Below, in pieces: positions 9,123 through 18,077 of a stretch of 64,000 nt of DNA. The notes under the pieces were generated by a model. It had not been told where the DNA came from. It did not search any database and saw nothing but the letters and a program-made list of their open reading frames with translations. The position numbers and the translations under genes are program-made. Source of the DNA: Christensenella hongkongensis. GTDB lineage: Bacteria; Bacillota; Clostridia; Christensenellales; Christensenellaceae. The stretch lies in the NCBI RefSeq assembly GCF_000981035.1, contig NZ_LAYJ01000133.1, forward strand, positions 151,842-215,841. The letters run 5' to 3'. How positions within the stretch are numbered: the first letter of the stretch is position 1; each line of letters opens with the position of its first letter.

Positions 9123-9950
9123 TCAGGAATCAGCCGGCAGAAGGCGGACCAGCACGATTTCCGGCTGTGCGAAAAGGCGCACAGGCACGACGCTTGAACC
9201 AAGGCCCTTGCTTAAAATCATGGTGGTGCTGCCGCTGGTGTAAAGGCCGTCCGAATATTCAGGAAGCCATTCGCCTGAGGGGGAAAACAACGCCTTGCCT
9301 CCGGGAAGGCGCAACTGGCCGCCATGCGTATGGCCGGAAAGGACAAGATCGGCTTTTTTCTGGTCGTAGGTTCCGCGGAACGGATCCGGCGTATGTGCGA
9401 GCAGCACATTGAAATGCCGGGAGTCCGGGAACCGGAGCTTTTCTATGCTGCCCGGATCAACGGTGGCGTCGTCAGTTCCGCCAATGTTAAGGGAAGTTGT
9501 CCCGACGATAAGGGGAATCACATTTCCATGGAGCACGGCAACCCCGTTTTTGGAAAACAGTTTTTTCACCTCGTCCGCCCAGAAGCGTTCGTGGTTTCCG
9601 GTCACAAAAAACGAAGGGGCGATACCGGAGCAACGCCTTGCGACGTTTTCGATGTAAGCGGTATTCAGGCTGTCCGTATAGGAATGATAGATCATATCTC
9701 CCGTGATGCAGATGAGGTCAGGGTTAAGACTTTCGACCGTATCAAACAGGCGGGAGTTGTCTTTTCCAAAGGATTTCTCGTGCAGGTCGGAAATCTGGAC
9801 AAGCGTAACGGGACTATCAATTTTACTGCTTTTTATTTCATATTCTGTTATTTCAACGATATTGTTTTGTCCGATGTAAGCCATGGGAAGATTCACCGCA
9901 AAAAATGCGATCAGCAGGAAAAAAAGGATGCTTCGTTTTTGTTTTTTCAT
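9123..9950 (-). CDS. Membrane-anchored metallophosphoesterase (YkuE-like)
   Basis: A 275-residue calcineurin-like phosphoesterase with an N-terminal signal anchor (residues about 6-26). The metal-binding motifs appear in order: SDLHEKSFG, GDMIYH, GNHERFW and SGHTHGGQLRLPGG. Family members include lipid A or UDP-sugar lipid hydrolases at the outer membrane face of the cell membrane; the substrate here is unknown. I start at the ATG at 9948-9950 (MKKQKRS). The open frame continues upstream with no convincing family residues. The candidate AGGAAGGGA ribosome site is somewhat distant (about 13 nt). Confidence 0.85.
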   Translation of the reverse strand: MKKQKRSILFFLLIAFFAVNLPMAYIGQNNIVEITEYEIKSSKIDSPVTLVQISDLHEKSFGKDNSRLFDTVESLNPDLICITGDMIYHSYTDSLNTAYIENVARRCSGIAPSFFVTGNHERFWADEVKKLFSKNGVAVLHGNVIPLIVGTTSLNIGGTDDATVDPGSIEKLRFPDSRHFNVLLAHTPDPFRGTYDQKKADLVLSGHTHGGQLRLPGGKALFSPSGEWLPEYSDGLYTSGSTTMILSKGLGSSVVPVRLFAQPEIVLVRLLPADS

Positions 9951-10056
9951 AAAAAAGTAAAATCCCTTCCTGTGTTTTTTTAAGAGTATATAAAAAAGCC
10001 CATGCAATGTAAATAAAAAAAACATGAACAATCTGTAAAAACATTGGAAAAAATCA

Positions 10057-10084
10057 TTGCTTTTTGCTGCGCTTATGCTATAAT
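10057..10084 (+). promoter_or_regulatory. SigA-type promoter of rpmE
   Basis: TTGCTT (10057-10062), a 16-nt spacer and TATAAT (10079-10084) with an extended -10 TG (10076-10077). The transcript would start about 30 nt before the rpmE ribosome site. Confidence 0.65.
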
Positions 10085-10121
10085 AAATAATGCTACTTTT
10101 GGAAGAAAGAGGTGAAGGGTA

Positions 10122-10322
10122 ATGAAAGAAGGAATTCATCCGAAGTATGGCGAATGCACCGTTACGTGTGCGTGCGGCGAAACTTTTAAGACCGGCTCTG
10201 TAAAACCAGAGATGAGAGTTGATATTTGTTCAAAATGCCATCCGTTCTTCACGGGAAAACAGAAGCTTGTTGATACAGGCGGTCGTGTAGACAGATTTAA
10301 GAAAAGATACGGCATTAAATAA
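10122..10322 (+). CDS. rpmE: 50S ribosomal protein L31, zinc-binding type
   Basis: A 66-residue L31 of the zinc (C+) type. Cysteines in CTVTCACG and [13 protein letters not shown] make the zinc site, and the C-terminus ends [10 protein letters not shown] as in the family. It occupies its conserved position upstream of DUF1385-prmC-prfA. It has its own promoter and terminator and is divergent from the phosphoesterase. An AGGTGAAGG ribosome site precedes ATG 10122. Confidence 0.97.
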   Translation: MKEGIHPKYGECTVTCACGETFKTGSVKPEMRVDICSKCHPFFTGKQKLVDTGGRVDRFKKRYGIK

Positions 10323-10360
10323 TACAATACTGTTTATTTTGACGTGTTTTAAAAGACTGC

Positions 10361-10398
10361 AGACCGTGACGTTTTTAAGGTTCACGGTCTGTTTTTTT
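10361..10398 (+). terminator. Intrinsic terminator after rpmE
   Basis: AGACCGTGA (10361-10369) pairs perfectly with TCACGGTCT (10382-10390) and is followed by seven T residues (10392-10398). Confidence 0.9.
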
Positions 10399-10441
10399 GC
10401 AGTATGCAAAAGCCGCGTTTTTGCGGCATAAGGAGCAAAGC

Positions 10442-11497
10442 ATGAAAAGAACAAGTATCGGAGGACAGGGGGTTCTTGAGGGCGTTATGATGCGCTCGCC
10501 GGAAAAAACGGCGATTGCAGTGCGCAGGGAATCCGGCGAGATCGTAACACAAAAGCAGGACTCGCAGTCGCTTTCCACCCGTTATAAAATATTAGGAGTG
10601 CCGATTATCCGCGGCGTGGTCAATTTTATAGAAATGATGGTTTCCGGCGTCAAGACGATTACAGATGCAGCGCGGATGTATGATCCGGAGGATGAAGAGC
10701 TCGAACCGAGCAAAACAGAAGAGTATATCGCGGAAAAGACTGGCAAAAACCCAATGGACGTGGCAATCGTTTTTGCGGTTGTGATCGCCCTTGTGATTGC
10801 AGTCGGCCTGTTTTTTATCCTGCCCAACCTGATTACAGGCTGGATTACGCCTTACGTACACACAGCGTTTGGCAAAAATCTGATCGACGGGCTGATCCGC
10901 GTGGGAATGTTTTTGATTTACCTCGTGGCGATCAGCAATATGAAGGATATTAAACGCCTGTTTGGTTACCATGGCGCAGAGCATAAGGTGATCAACTGTT
11001 TTGAGCATGATATGCCGATGGACGTGGAGCACGCGCGCCAGAATACGCGGTTACACCCGCGTTGCGGAACAAGCTTTCTTTTGATCGTCATGATTATTTC
11101 CATCCTGCTCTTTACGCTGCTTGGCTGGAGCGACAACTGGGCGGTCCGCATTGGCCTTCGCCTTGCGATGCTCCCAATCGTCGCAGGCGTATCCTACGAA
11201 GTGCTGAAGCTTCTTGCAAAGTACGAGAATAAGTTTACGGAGGCGCTCAGAAAGCCGGGTATGGCCTTGCAATACCTTACGACGCGCGAACCGGACGATG
11301 GAATGCTGGAGGTGGCGCTTGTGTCGTTCCTTGCGGCAGAGGACAAAAAGACGGACGAGGAAATCGATAAAATGGCGAGGGATTACAGCCACAAGATCGA
11401 CGGATCGCCGGCTGATTTTGCGGACGCAGCAGATGCGGCGCAGGCTGAGGCGGCGCCTGAAGGACTTACTGCGTCGGCGCTCGAGATAAATGAGTAA
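10442..11497 (+). CDS. DUF1385 membrane protein (YqhQ-like)
   Basis: A 351-residue protein starting at ATG 10442, preceded by AAGGAG. An upstream in-frame start lies inside the rpmE terminator and is rejected. It opens with the family hallmark IGGQGVLEGVMMRSP and carries HGAEHKVINCFEH and RLHPRCGTSFLL in the centre, with about four to five membrane helices. The biochemical role of DUF1385 is unknown. Its fixed neighbourhood (rpmE, prmC, prfA) suggests a housekeeping role. The C-terminal 25 residues are Ala/Asp-rich. Its stop overlaps the prmC start by 8 nt. Confidence 0.9.
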   Translation: MKRTSIGGQGVLEGVMMRSPEKTAIAVRRESGEIVTQKQDSQSLSTRYKILGVPIIRGVVNFIEMMVSGVKTITDAARMYDPEDEELEPSKTEEYIAEKTGKNPMDVAIVFAVVIALVIAVGLFFILPNLITGWITPYVHTAFGKNLIDGLIRVGMFLIYLVAISNMKDIKRLFGYHGAEHKVINCFEHDMPMDVEHARQNTRLHPRCGTSFLLIVMIISILLFTLLGWSDNWAVRIGLRLAMLPIVAGVSYEVLKLLAKYENKFTEALRKPGMALQYLTTREPDDGMLEVALVSFLAAEDKKTDEEIDKMARDYSHKIDGSPADFADAADAAQAEAAPEGLTASALEINE

Positions 11498-12329
11498 TTG
11501 GGGAGAGGTTTACCATAATACTTTAAGAACGCTTGAGCAGGCGGGCTTTGAGGAGGCTGCCACAGAGGCGAAGATGATATTAGCGCACGTGTACGGCGGC
11601 GATTTTTCGCAGCTGTACCTGCGCTTTTTCGATGCCTGCAATCAGGAGCCCGAGGTGCAGGGGCTGACGCTTGCGCGGCTTTCCGGCAGGCCACTTGCGT
11701 ATGTGTTGGGTGAAAAGTATTTCTACGGGCGGCGGTTTTATGTGGATGAGCGCGTGCTGATTCCGCGTTACGATACGGAGCCCGTTGTGGAAAGGGCGCT
11801 TAGCCTTGCGCGGGAGCGCGGGTACATCAAGGCGCTTGATCTTTGCTGTGGCAGCGGTATCATTGGGGTGACGCTTGCAGCCGAGGGACGATTTGGCAAA
11901 ATTTGCTTTGCAGATTTATCGGCGGGAGCGCTTGAGGTGGCAAAAGAGAACGCCCGCGCGCTTGTGCCGGATCAGTGCTGCAGCTTTGTCCAGGGGGATT
12001 TTCTGGAAAACATCTGCGAAACCTTCGATCTTGTAGTGTGCAATCCGCCTTACATCAGTGCGCGGGATTACAAAGGGCTGGAACCGCAGGTAAGGGATTA
12101 CGAACCGCAAAGCGCGCTTCTTGCGGCAAACGAAGGATACCTGTTTTATGAGCGGGCGGCAAAGGAGCTGCCGCCTGTTTTGAACCCGGGCGGCGCGGTC
12201 GTTTTTGAGATCGGCGACACACAGGAAGCGCGCGTGTGCGCCTTGCTTGAAGAGGCAGGATTTGATAAGATAGAAAGCGGATGCGATATGGCCGGCAGGC
12301 CACGGTTTGTGTGCGCTGTCATGGCATAA
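11490..12329 (+). CDS. prmC: Peptide chain release factor glutamine methyltransferase
   Basis: A 279-residue class I SAM-dependent methyltransferase that methylates the Gln of the GGQ motif in release factors. The SAM-binding loop DLCCGSGIIG is at 117-126 and the catalytic NPPY at 185-188. The N-terminal helical domain that recognises the release factor is present. ATG 11490 overlaps the DUF1385 stop, and its substrate gene prfA follows about 60 nt downstream. This is the classical HemK/PrmC arrangement. Confidence 0.95.
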   Translation: MSNWGEVYHNTLRTLEQAGFEEAATEAKMILAHVYGGDFSQLYLRFFDACNQEPEVQGLTLARLSGRPLAYVLGEKYFYGRRFYVDERVLIPRYDTEPVVERALSLARERGYIKALDLCCGSGIIGVTLAAEGRFGKICFADLSAGALEVAKENARALVPDQCCSFVQGDFLENICETFDLVVCNPPYISARDYKGLEPQVRDYEPQSALLAANEGYLFYERAAKELPPVLNPGGAVVFEIGDTQEARVCALLEEAGFDKIESGCDMAGRPRFVCAVMA

Positions 12330-12388
12330 CAGGGGCAGGATTGTCTCAATGAAACAATAAAAAATTTAGATTTTGCGGAGAATCATAT

Positions 12389-13453
12389 ATGCTTGATAAA
12401 CTCAAAACAATCAAAGAACGTTACGACGCTATTTCAAAGGAGCTTTCCAACCCGGAGGTGATCGGAAACCAGGACAGGTTTCGCTCGCTCGCTCAGGAAC
12501 AGGCCTCGATTGCAGAGATCGTCGAAGCATACGACAGGTATGCCATGATCCTTGACCATATTGCCCAGAACAGGGAGATTATGGAAACAGAGACGGACGA
12601 TGAATTCCTTGCACTGGCAAAGGAAGAGCTCGCGCCGCTTGAGAAAGAAAAAGAGGAAATGGAAGCAGAGCTTAAGGTATTGCTGATTCCCAAGGATAAA
12701 AATGACGAAAAGAACGTTATTCTGGAAATCCGTGCGGGAACGGGCGGCGACGAAGCCGCGCTTTTTGGAGGAGACCTGCTGCGGATGTACCTGCGTTACG
12801 CGGAACGGCATGGCTTTACGGTGGAAACGCTCTCGTCCAATGTGACGGAGCTTGGCGGCGTGAAAGAAATGGTCGTTTCCATCGCCGGAAAGGGAGCTTA
12901 TGCGCGCCTGAAGTACGAAAGCGGCGTGCACCGTGTGCAGCGCGTGCCGGATACGGAATCCTCAGGAAGAATCCATACGTCTGCCGCAACGGTGGCGGTG
13001 CTGCCGGAAGCAGAAGAGGTGGAGGTGGACCTGAATCCAAACGACCTTCGCGTAGATGTGTTCCGCAGCGGCGGGCATGGAGGGCAGAGTGTCAATACAA
13101 CGGACAGCGCGGTGCGTATTACGCATTTACCGTCAGGGCTTGTCGTCACATGCCAGGATGAAAAATCACAGATCAAAAATAAGGCAAAAGCGATGAAGGT
13201 ACTCGCTTCGCGTTTATATGACTTGTATAAGGATGCGGCGGACAGCGAGCTTTCGGAAAACCGCCGCAGCCAGGTAGGCTCCGGAGACCGCAGCGAACGT
13301 ATCCGTACATACAACTTCCCGCAGGGCCGTGTAACGGATCACCGCATCGGCATGACGCTTTATAAGCTGGAGGCGTTTCTTGACGGGGATATGGATGAAA
13401 TGATCGACGCGCTCATTCTGGACGAACGCCAGAGAAAACTGCAGGAAGCATAA
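12389..13453 (+). CDS. prfA: Peptide chain release factor 1
   Basis: A 354-residue RF1 that reads UAA and UAG. The codon-recognition tripeptide region has P-D-T at 187-189 (PxT, RF1 type), and the catalytic GGQ is at 231-233 within [19 protein letters not shown]1 rather than RF2 identity follows from the PxT motif and the lack of a programmed frameshift. Length and order match the family. The final gene of the rpmE-to-prfA block, it is followed by a long gene-free region. Confidence 0.97.
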   Translation: MLDKLKTIKERYDAISKELSNPEVIGNQDRFRSLAQEQASIAEIVEAYDRYAMILDHIAQNREIMETETDDEFLALAKEELAPLEKEKEEMEAELKVLLIPKDKNDEKNVILEIRAGTGGDEAALFGGDLLRMYLRYAERHGFTVETLSSNVTELGGVKEMVVSIAGKGAYARLKYESGVHRVQRVPDTESSGRIHTSAATVAVLPEAEEVEVDLNPNDLRVDVFRSGGHGGQSVNTTDSAVRITHLPSGLVVTCQDEKSQIKNKAKAMKVLASRLYDLYKDAADSELSENRRSQVGSGDRSERIRTYNFPQGRVTDHRIGMTLYKLEAFLDGDMDEMIDALILDERQRKLQEA

Positions 13454-13500
13454 CGTATGTGATATCGCTCGGGGGACTTATTATTACATCGCTTCATTTC

Positions 13501-13580
13501 ACGCCGGGTTAGCTCATTGCCTTCAAAGCCTGCTTACTTCGTGCGCAAAGGCATTTTCACGCAATGAGCTAACCCGGCGT
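13501..13580. repeat. Perfect 20-bp inverted repeat with 40-nt spacer
   Basis: Left arm ACGCCGGGTTAGCTCATTGC (13501-13520) is the exact reverse complement of the right arm (13561-13580). A second, overlapping stem GCCTT/AAGGC (13519-13523 / 13548-13552) could form inside. Read on the minus strand, the left copy runs into an open stretch GFEGNELTRRE. I associate this with over-called ORFs from a dispersed clostridial repeat; that association is from memory and unverified. Confidence 0.85.
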
Positions 13581-13700
13581 TGGCAATAATGTGTAAGAGA
13601 TTTGTGGAACACCTGCCGGCGAGCACATAAGATGCCGCAATGAGGAGCTTGAGAAGTCGTATCACGTTGAACCATATTTGCTCTGATAGACGAATGCAGA

Positions 13701-13739
13701 GCGCCGTACACAGTGTTTTTTTCCTGAGTTGTACGGCGC
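13701..13739. repeat. 10-bp inverted repeat / hairpin
   Basis: GCGCCGTACA (13701-13710) pairs perfectly with TGTACGGCGC (13730-13739) across a loop that contains a T-run. It may be a structured RNA element or a decayed terminator. Confidence 0.6.
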
Positions 13740-13832
13740 GTCTCCGAAGGGCGGCGTCTCATGCGCTTGCCTTCGAGTATCCGGGCGATCACATATCTAT
13801 GCTGTGAAATTTCATAAAAAGCATGGGTTTTA

Positions 13833-13865
13833 AACGGTATTGTGGTTTCTACCATACCGTTTTTT
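13833..13865 (+). terminator. Intrinsic terminator in the prfA-XRE gap
   Basis: AACGGTAT and ATACCGTT form an 8-bp stem, extended by GGT/ACC with a small bulge, followed by TTTTTT. It is far from prfA, so it may end a longer prfA transcript or an unannotated RNA from this gap. Confidence 0.7.
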
Positions 13866-13926
13866 CATCTATTCATATAAATCATTGTTTCCATTTTATT
13901 CGACATTTGACAAACTTTTTTGCGTA

Positions 13927-13990
13927 TTGACTATCTGGTCAACATTATAAAGCAATTCTATTATACAATTAAAAAAATGACGATCAGTCA
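13927..13990. promoter_or_regulatory. Two TGAC/GTCA dyads, candidate operators of the XRE regulator
   Basis: TTGAC-N6-GTCAA (13927-13942) and TGAC-N5-GTCA (13978-13990) are two similar dyads in the 90 nt before the regulator gene, in AT-rich DNA. Small XRE repressors often autoregulate through such paired sites. This is inference only. Confidence 0.35.
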
Positions 13991-14014
13991 AAAATCAAAA
14001 GAGGATTCATGTAA

Positions 14015-14263
14015 ATGGAAAATTTGATTCTTCAAAATGCTTCGTTACCCGATAATTTACGGAAACTGCGTAATCAGGCAGGGTTGACGCAAGAGGAGCT
14101 CGTCGCGAAAATGAATTTACTGGGAAGCGTCATTGAACGTACGGCTTACTCGAAAATCGAGGCGGGCACGCGTAATATCAAGGTAACGGATTTGGTTGCG
14201 CTTCAGCAAATTTATCAGGTTGATTTCGCGGAGTTCTTCAAGGGCGTTAAACCCCATGAATGA
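14015..14263 (+). CDS. Small XRE-family (Cro/CI-type) transcriptional regulator
   Basis: An 82-residue protein that is almost entirely a helix-turn-helix domain. The pattern LRKLRNQAGLTQEELVAKM (residues about 15-33), then AYSKIEAGTRNIKVTDL for the recognition helix region, is typical of Cro/CI proteins. There is no effector domain. It is monocistronic after the terminator at 13833, with an AGAGGA ribosome site. Paired TGAC/GTCA dyads upstream may be its own operators. A stand-alone small XRE protein could be a remnant of a mobile element or a host regulator. Confidence 0.88.
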   Translation: MENLILQNASLPDNLRKLRNQAGLTQEELVAKMNLLGSVIERTAYSKIEAGTRNIKVTDLVALQQIYQVDFAEFFKGVKPHE

Positions 14264-14328
14264 AAATAAGCATATATCCTGTCCGGCAGATGCCATATGA
14301 CGGCGTGTTACAGGATTGCCGCCGGACG

Positions 14329-15252
14329 CTATATTTTTGTTTCCTCATGTTTCATCACAATACTGCGGTAGGGATAAGGGATTTCTATCCCGTTCCTGTC
14401 AAATACCTTTTTTGTCTCGTAACGCAGGTCAGAAAGCGTAGGAAAGCTTGTGCCGGCGTCCTTTGTCCAAACGAACGCGCGCAGCTTGATCGACGATTCG
14501 GCAAGCTCCTGAACGCGTACGGTGACGGCTGGCGCACCCTGCGCCTTTTCTTCCGGAGTACGTACATCCAAAGAGTCTTTGTGAGCGCCCACGATATCTG
14601 CCAGAAGCTTCATTGCCAAGTCAATATCGCTGCCGTAAGAGATTCCCACGTCAAGGAAGCTGCATACGGTCGTTTCTTCGTTGTTATGCAGCGCGCGTAC
14701 GATGTTTTTATCAATTACGCTGTTTGGAATCACGATGCTTTTATTGGTTGCGTCAATGATGGTTGTATGCCGAAGGCCGATGTCCTTCACAACGCCCATA
14801 AGGGGAGGGGTAACGTCGAGTATCTCGATATATTCCCCAACCTCGAACGGTTTTGACGCGCTGATCGATATGCCGCTGAACACATTGCCAAGCGTTTGCT
14901 GCGCTGCAAGGCCGATGACTACGGCGGCGATTCCCGAGCTTGCAAGAATAGCAGTACCAAGGCTGTTAAGCGGCTTGATGGTCATCAGGACGGAAAAAAC
15001 TGCGATCACAATGATCGCCACATAAATAAGCCGGTAAAAAATACGCATATTCCCGGAAAGTTTTTTTGCCAGGAAATGCTGAATCAGCTTGATGATCAGA
15101 AAGGTAATCCCGGTGACGATCGCCGCATAGATCAGCGTATTAACCAGCCCGAGTGAAAAAGTTTCCCTGTTCCATACATCAAACGCACTTTCCGCAGCCT
15201 GCCCTGTGTTTGCCGCCGTATCGGCAAGCAGGCGTACATAATCTCCTGTCAT
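14329..15252 (-). CDS. mscS: Small-conductance mechanosensitive channel (MscS family)
   Basis: A 307-residue channel starting at the ATG at 15250-15252 (MTGDYVRLL), preceded by AGGAGA. An upstream in-frame extension is not family-like. Three N-terminal membrane helices lie at about 35-150. The pore-lining TM3 shows AILASSGIAAVVIGLAAQQT, followed by LGNVFSGISI. The beta domain has SKPFEVGEYIEI and VVKDIGLRHTTI, IPNS. It releases solutes on hypo-osmotic shock. The family is ubiquitous, and I see no regulatory hint here. Confidence 0.92.
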   Translation of the reverse strand: MTGDYVRLLADTAANTGQAAESAFDVWNRETFSLGLVNTLIYAAIVTGITFLIIKLIQHFLAKKLSGNMRIFYRLIYVAIIVIAVFSVLMTIKPLNSLGTAILASSGIAAVVIGLAAQQTLGNVFSGISISASKPFEVGEYIEILDVTPPLMGVVKDIGLRHTTIIDATNKSIVIPNSVIDKNIVRALHNNEETTVCSFLDVGISYGSDIDLAMKLLADIVGAHKDSLDVRTPEEKAQGAPAVTVRVQELAESSIKLRAFVWTKDAGTSFPTLSDLRYETKKVFDRNGIEIPYPYRSIVMKHEETKI

Positions 15253-15458
15253 ATTTTTTGTTCTCCTGTTAAGTATTGCGTGATTGTGATATCCACGGCA
15301 GGCAATCAATATCCCGCGAATGGACCGGATATCATATCATTATGAAATCTATTATACACAGTCCGGCAGGGAATAGAAAGAATAAGCATGTAAAATCGAA
15401 AGGTTATGGGAGCCGGATATTTTCCAAAATGCGGTGTTTCTTGCACTTTTCCTTGAAA

Positions 15459-15486
15459 TTGACGCACGAAAATTATATAATATAAT
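15459..15486 (+). promoter_or_regulatory. SigA-type promoter of the PLP aminotransferase
   Basis: TTGACG (15459-15464), a 16-nt spacer and a consensus TATAAT (15481-15486). Transcription would start near 15493, which leaves a very short leader and supports a start at 15512 or 15524. Confidence 0.75.
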
Positions 15487-15523
15487 GCGTATAATTATTT
15501 TCATGGAAGGAATGGCAAAAGCA

Positions 15524-16693
15524 ATGTACCGATTTGCAAAACGCTTTGACGGCGTTGGCGGAAGCGAGATCCGTAAGATATTCAGCCTGCTTGGCGTGCC
15601 GGGCATGATTTCGTTTGCGGGGGGGAATCCTTCGCCGGATTTATTCCCGTCGGAAACGCTGGCGGAAATCAGCGAGGAAATCATCGCGGAGCAGGGCAAA
15701 AGCGTCCTGCAATATGGCGGAACGCTTGGCGTGGCGCAGTTTATCGAGCTGCTGAAAGTAAGAAACGCGGACATCATGAAGGAAGACGACGATTTGGTCG
15801 TGATTTCCGGATCCTCGCAGGGTATTGACTTTTTTGCCCATACGATGATCGAGCCGGGCGACGTTATGCTTGCCGAGTCTCCTTCGTTTTTGGGGGCGTT
15901 GCAGACTTTCCGGCTGGCAGACGCGCAAATAAGGACCGTTCCAATGCAAAACGACGGGGTGGATACCACGCTGCTTGAAGAGCAGATCAAAAAGTATAAA
16001 CCCAAGTTTTTTTATACGATACCAACGTTCCAGAACCCTTCCGGCATAACAATGAGCGCGGAAAAAAGGCAGCAGGTATACGACATCTGCAGCAAATACG
16101 GCGTTTTGATTCTGGAAGACGATCCGTATGCAGAGCTCCGTTACAGCGGCGAGCCGTTAAGAAGCATCAAGGCGCTTGACAACAGCGGCATTGTTTGCAA
16201 GCTTTCGAGCTTTTCCAAGACGATTTCGCCGGGGCTGCGCGTGGGCTACGCGATTGCGAACAGGGATATCATCGCGAAGTTTAACCTGCTCAAGCAGGGG
16301 GCCGACGTGCACACCTCAAACCTCACGCAGACGATGGTGATGGAGTTTTTGAAGCGCGGTTATTATGACGACCATGTTAAAATGCTGTGCAGGGAATATA
16401 AAAAGCAGCGCGACGCAATGTGCGAAGCAATCGACAAGCATTTTCCGGACGGCGTACAGCGTACAGATCCGCAGGGCGGATTGTTTGTATGGGTGACGCT
16501 TCCCGCCGGGATGGATTCGCGCAAGCTGTTTGAAGCGTGTGTCGCGCAAAAAGTGGCGTTTGTATCCGGGCCTCCGTTTTACGCGGATGGCGGGCACGAG
16601 AATACGCTGCGTATGAATTTTTCCATGCCGTCCATTCCGGACATAGAAAAGGGCGTGGAAAGAATGGGGCGGATTATCCGGGAATTTGTATAA
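15524..16693 (+). CDS. PLP-dependent aminotransferase (class I/II; 2-aminoadipate/aromatic type)
   Basis: About 389 residues from ATG 15524 (MYRFAKRF); ATG 15512 is an alternative. The GGAAGGA at 15505-15511 touches the latter and lies 12 nt from the former. The fold-type I features are GGNPSPDLFP, IPTFQNPSG, EDDPYAELRY (Asp binding the pyridine N) and SSFSKTISPGLRVGY, with the PLP lysine in SFSK. The closest groups are LysN/2-aminoadipate and MocR-domain aminotransferases. No DNA-binding domain is present. Amino donor and acceptor cannot be fixed by sequence. Confidence 0.88.
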   Translation: MYRFAKRFDGVGGSEIRKIFSLLGVPGMISFAGGNPSPDLFPSETLAEISEEIIAEQGKSVLQYGGTLGVAQFIELLKVRNADIMKEDDDLVVISGSSQGIDFFAHTMIEPGDVMLAESPSFLGALQTFRLADAQIRTVPMQNDGVDTTLLEEQIKKYKPKFFYTIPTFQNPSGITMSAEKRQQVYDICSKYGVLILEDDPYAELRYSGEPLRSIKALDNSGIVCKLSSFSKTISPGLRVGYAIANRDIIAKFNLLKQGADVHTSNLTQTMVMEFLKRGYYDDHVKMLCREYKKQRDAMCEAIDKHFPDGVQRTDPQGGLFVWVTLPAGMDSRKLFEACVAQKVAFVSGPPFYADGGHENTLRMNFSMPSIPDIEKGVERMGRIIREFV

Positions 16694-16714
16694 AATATTC
16701 CGGTTCGCGGCTTT

Positions 16715-16776
16715 CCAGTTGGAAGGGACGCGGATATGTGGGCTTTTGTGTAAGAGCGGCTGAACCTTCCGGCTGG
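16715..16776 (+). other. Stem-loop in the tyrS leader
   Basis: CCAGTTGGAAGG (16715-16726) can pair along 12 bp, including two G-U pairs, with CCTTCCGGCTGG (16765-16776). It lies in the 140-nt gap before tyrS. I find no T-box consensus (AGGGTGGNACCGCG), so a regulatory role is only a possibility. Confidence 0.35.
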
Positions 16777-16832
16777 TCAGGGGAGGCGCGGCTGGGTACA
16801 ATCAAACAGAATTTTTTTAGGAGTTTAGATAA

Positions 16833-18062
16833 ATGGCAGCGAACGTTTTTGATACATTACAGGAAAGAGGCTTTTTGAAGCAGACCACACATGAGGGCCT
16901 CAAAGAAATGCTTGGCAAGGAAAGCGTAAAATTTTACGTTGGGTTCGACGCGACTGCGGACAGCCTGCACGTAGGGCACTTTGTCCAGCTGATGGCAATG
17001 GCGCACATGCAGCGCGCCGGACATGTGCCGATTGTCCTCATTGGCGGCGGTACGACGATGATCGGCGATCCAAGCGGGAAATCCGATATGCGCCGGATGA
17101 TGACGCGCGAAGTAATCGCGCATAATGCGGAGATATTCAAGCGGCAGATTGGCAAATTTCTTGATTTTTCAGACAATAAAGCCATCATGGTGGATAACGC
17201 AGACTGGCTTTTAGACCTTAATTATGTGGAATTCCTGCGGGAGATCGGCACGTGTTTTTCTGTGAACAGTATGCTCACGGCGCGGTGCTACAAGGAGCGG
17301 CTTGAAAAGGGCCTTACATTTTTTGAGTTCAACTATATGCTGATGCAGGCATACGACTTTTTGGTATTAAACCGCAAATATGGCTGCAAGCTCGAAATGG
17401 GCGGGGACGACCAATGGTCGAACATCCTTGCGGGCGCCGACCTTATCCGCCGCAAAGAGCAAAAGGAAGCGTATGGCCTTACGATCACACTGCTTTTGAA
17501 GAGCGACGGCAAAAAGATGGGCAAAACCGAATCCGGGGCAGTGTGGCTTGATCCGGAAAAAACGTCGCCTTATGATTTTTACCAATACTGGAGGAATGTT
17601 GCGGATGCGGACGTAAAAACATGCCTTTCGCTGCTGACGTTCCTGCCGATGGAGGAAGTAAACAGGCTGTCGGCATTAAAGGATAGCGAGATCAATGATG
17701 CAAAAAAGATACTTGCATTTGAGATAACAAAACAGGTACATGGAGAGCAGGCTGCAAAAGAGGCGCAACAGGCTGCGGAGGCGTTGTTTGGCGGCGCGGG
17801 CGCGGGCGGAAGCATACCGACCACGGAGCTTGCCATGGCGCAGCTCAAAGAGAAGCCGCAGCTTATAGACATTATGATAGAATGCGGGCTCACGAAGTCG
17901 CGCGGGGAGGGCCGCAGGCTGATTACCGGCGGCGGTGTACTGCTGAACGGCGAAAAAGTAACCGACGAGTTCAGGGAAGTCGCCGAGCAGGATTTCGCGG
18001 ACGGAGAACTGATGATTAAAAAAGGCAAAAAGGTATTCCATCGTGTGAAGCTTGTCTCATAG
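16833..18062 (+). CDS. tyrS: Tyrosyl-tRNA synthetase
   Basis: A 409-residue class I synthetase that charges tRNA-Tyr. HVGH at 46-49 is the HIGH motif. KMGKT at 228-232 is the KMSKS counterpart. GGDDQWSNI lies at about 190-198 in the tyrosine pocket. The C-terminal RNA-binding S4 domain spans about 345-409 ([23 protein letters not shown]). It is a TyrS1-like form of normal length. Start ATG 16833 follows TTAGGAGT. The IMPACT-family gene follows 15 nt downstream. Confidence 0.96.
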   Translation: MAANVFDTLQERGFLKQTTHEGLKEMLGKESVKFYVGFDATADSLHVGHFVQLMAMAHMQRAGHVPIVLIGGGTTMIGDPSGKSDMRRMMTREVIAHNAEIFKRQIGKFLDFSDNKAIMVDNADWLLDLNYVEFLREIGTCFSVNSMLTARCYKERLEKGLTFFEFNYMLMQAYDFLVLNRKYGCKLEMGGDDQWSNILAGADLIRRKEQKEAYGLTITLLLKSDGKKMGKTESGAVWLDPEKTSPYDFYQYWRNVADADVKTCLSLLTFLPMEEVNRLSALKDSEINDAKKILAFEITKQVHGEQAAKEAQQAAEALFGGAGAGGSIPTTELAMAQLKEKPQLIDIMIECGLTKSRGEGRRLITGGGVLLNGEKVTDEFREVAEQDFADGELMIKKGKKVFHRVKLVS

Positions 18063-18077
18063 GGCACGGTAACGAAC

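Larger units (their letters stand above)
13454..14014. other. Gene-free, repeat-rich interval after prfA
   Basis: This 560-nt gap has no convincing gene. It contains a perfect 20-bp inverted repeat (13501-13520 / 13561-13580), a second dyad GCGCCGTACA/TGTACGGCGC (13701-13710 / 13730-13739), a terminator (13833-13865), and paired TGAC/GTCA dyads before the XRE gene. A 110-codon minus-strand open frame crosses it, but it reads through the repeats and is not a plausible protein. Confidence 0.7.

Noticed and set aside
9948..10139. N-terminal extension of the metallophosphoesterase
   Set aside because: The extra residues are not family-like and run into the rpmE promoter region; the ATG at 9950 starts the signal anchor.
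13523..13855. 110-codon minus-strand open frame
   Set aside because: It reads through inverted repeats, has no convincing ribosome site and resembles a repeat-derived open frame rather than a protein.
16693..16832. T-box riboswitch before tyrS
   Set aside because: No AGGGTGGNACCGCG or specifier-loop arrangement. The stem seen is listed as an unassigned structure.
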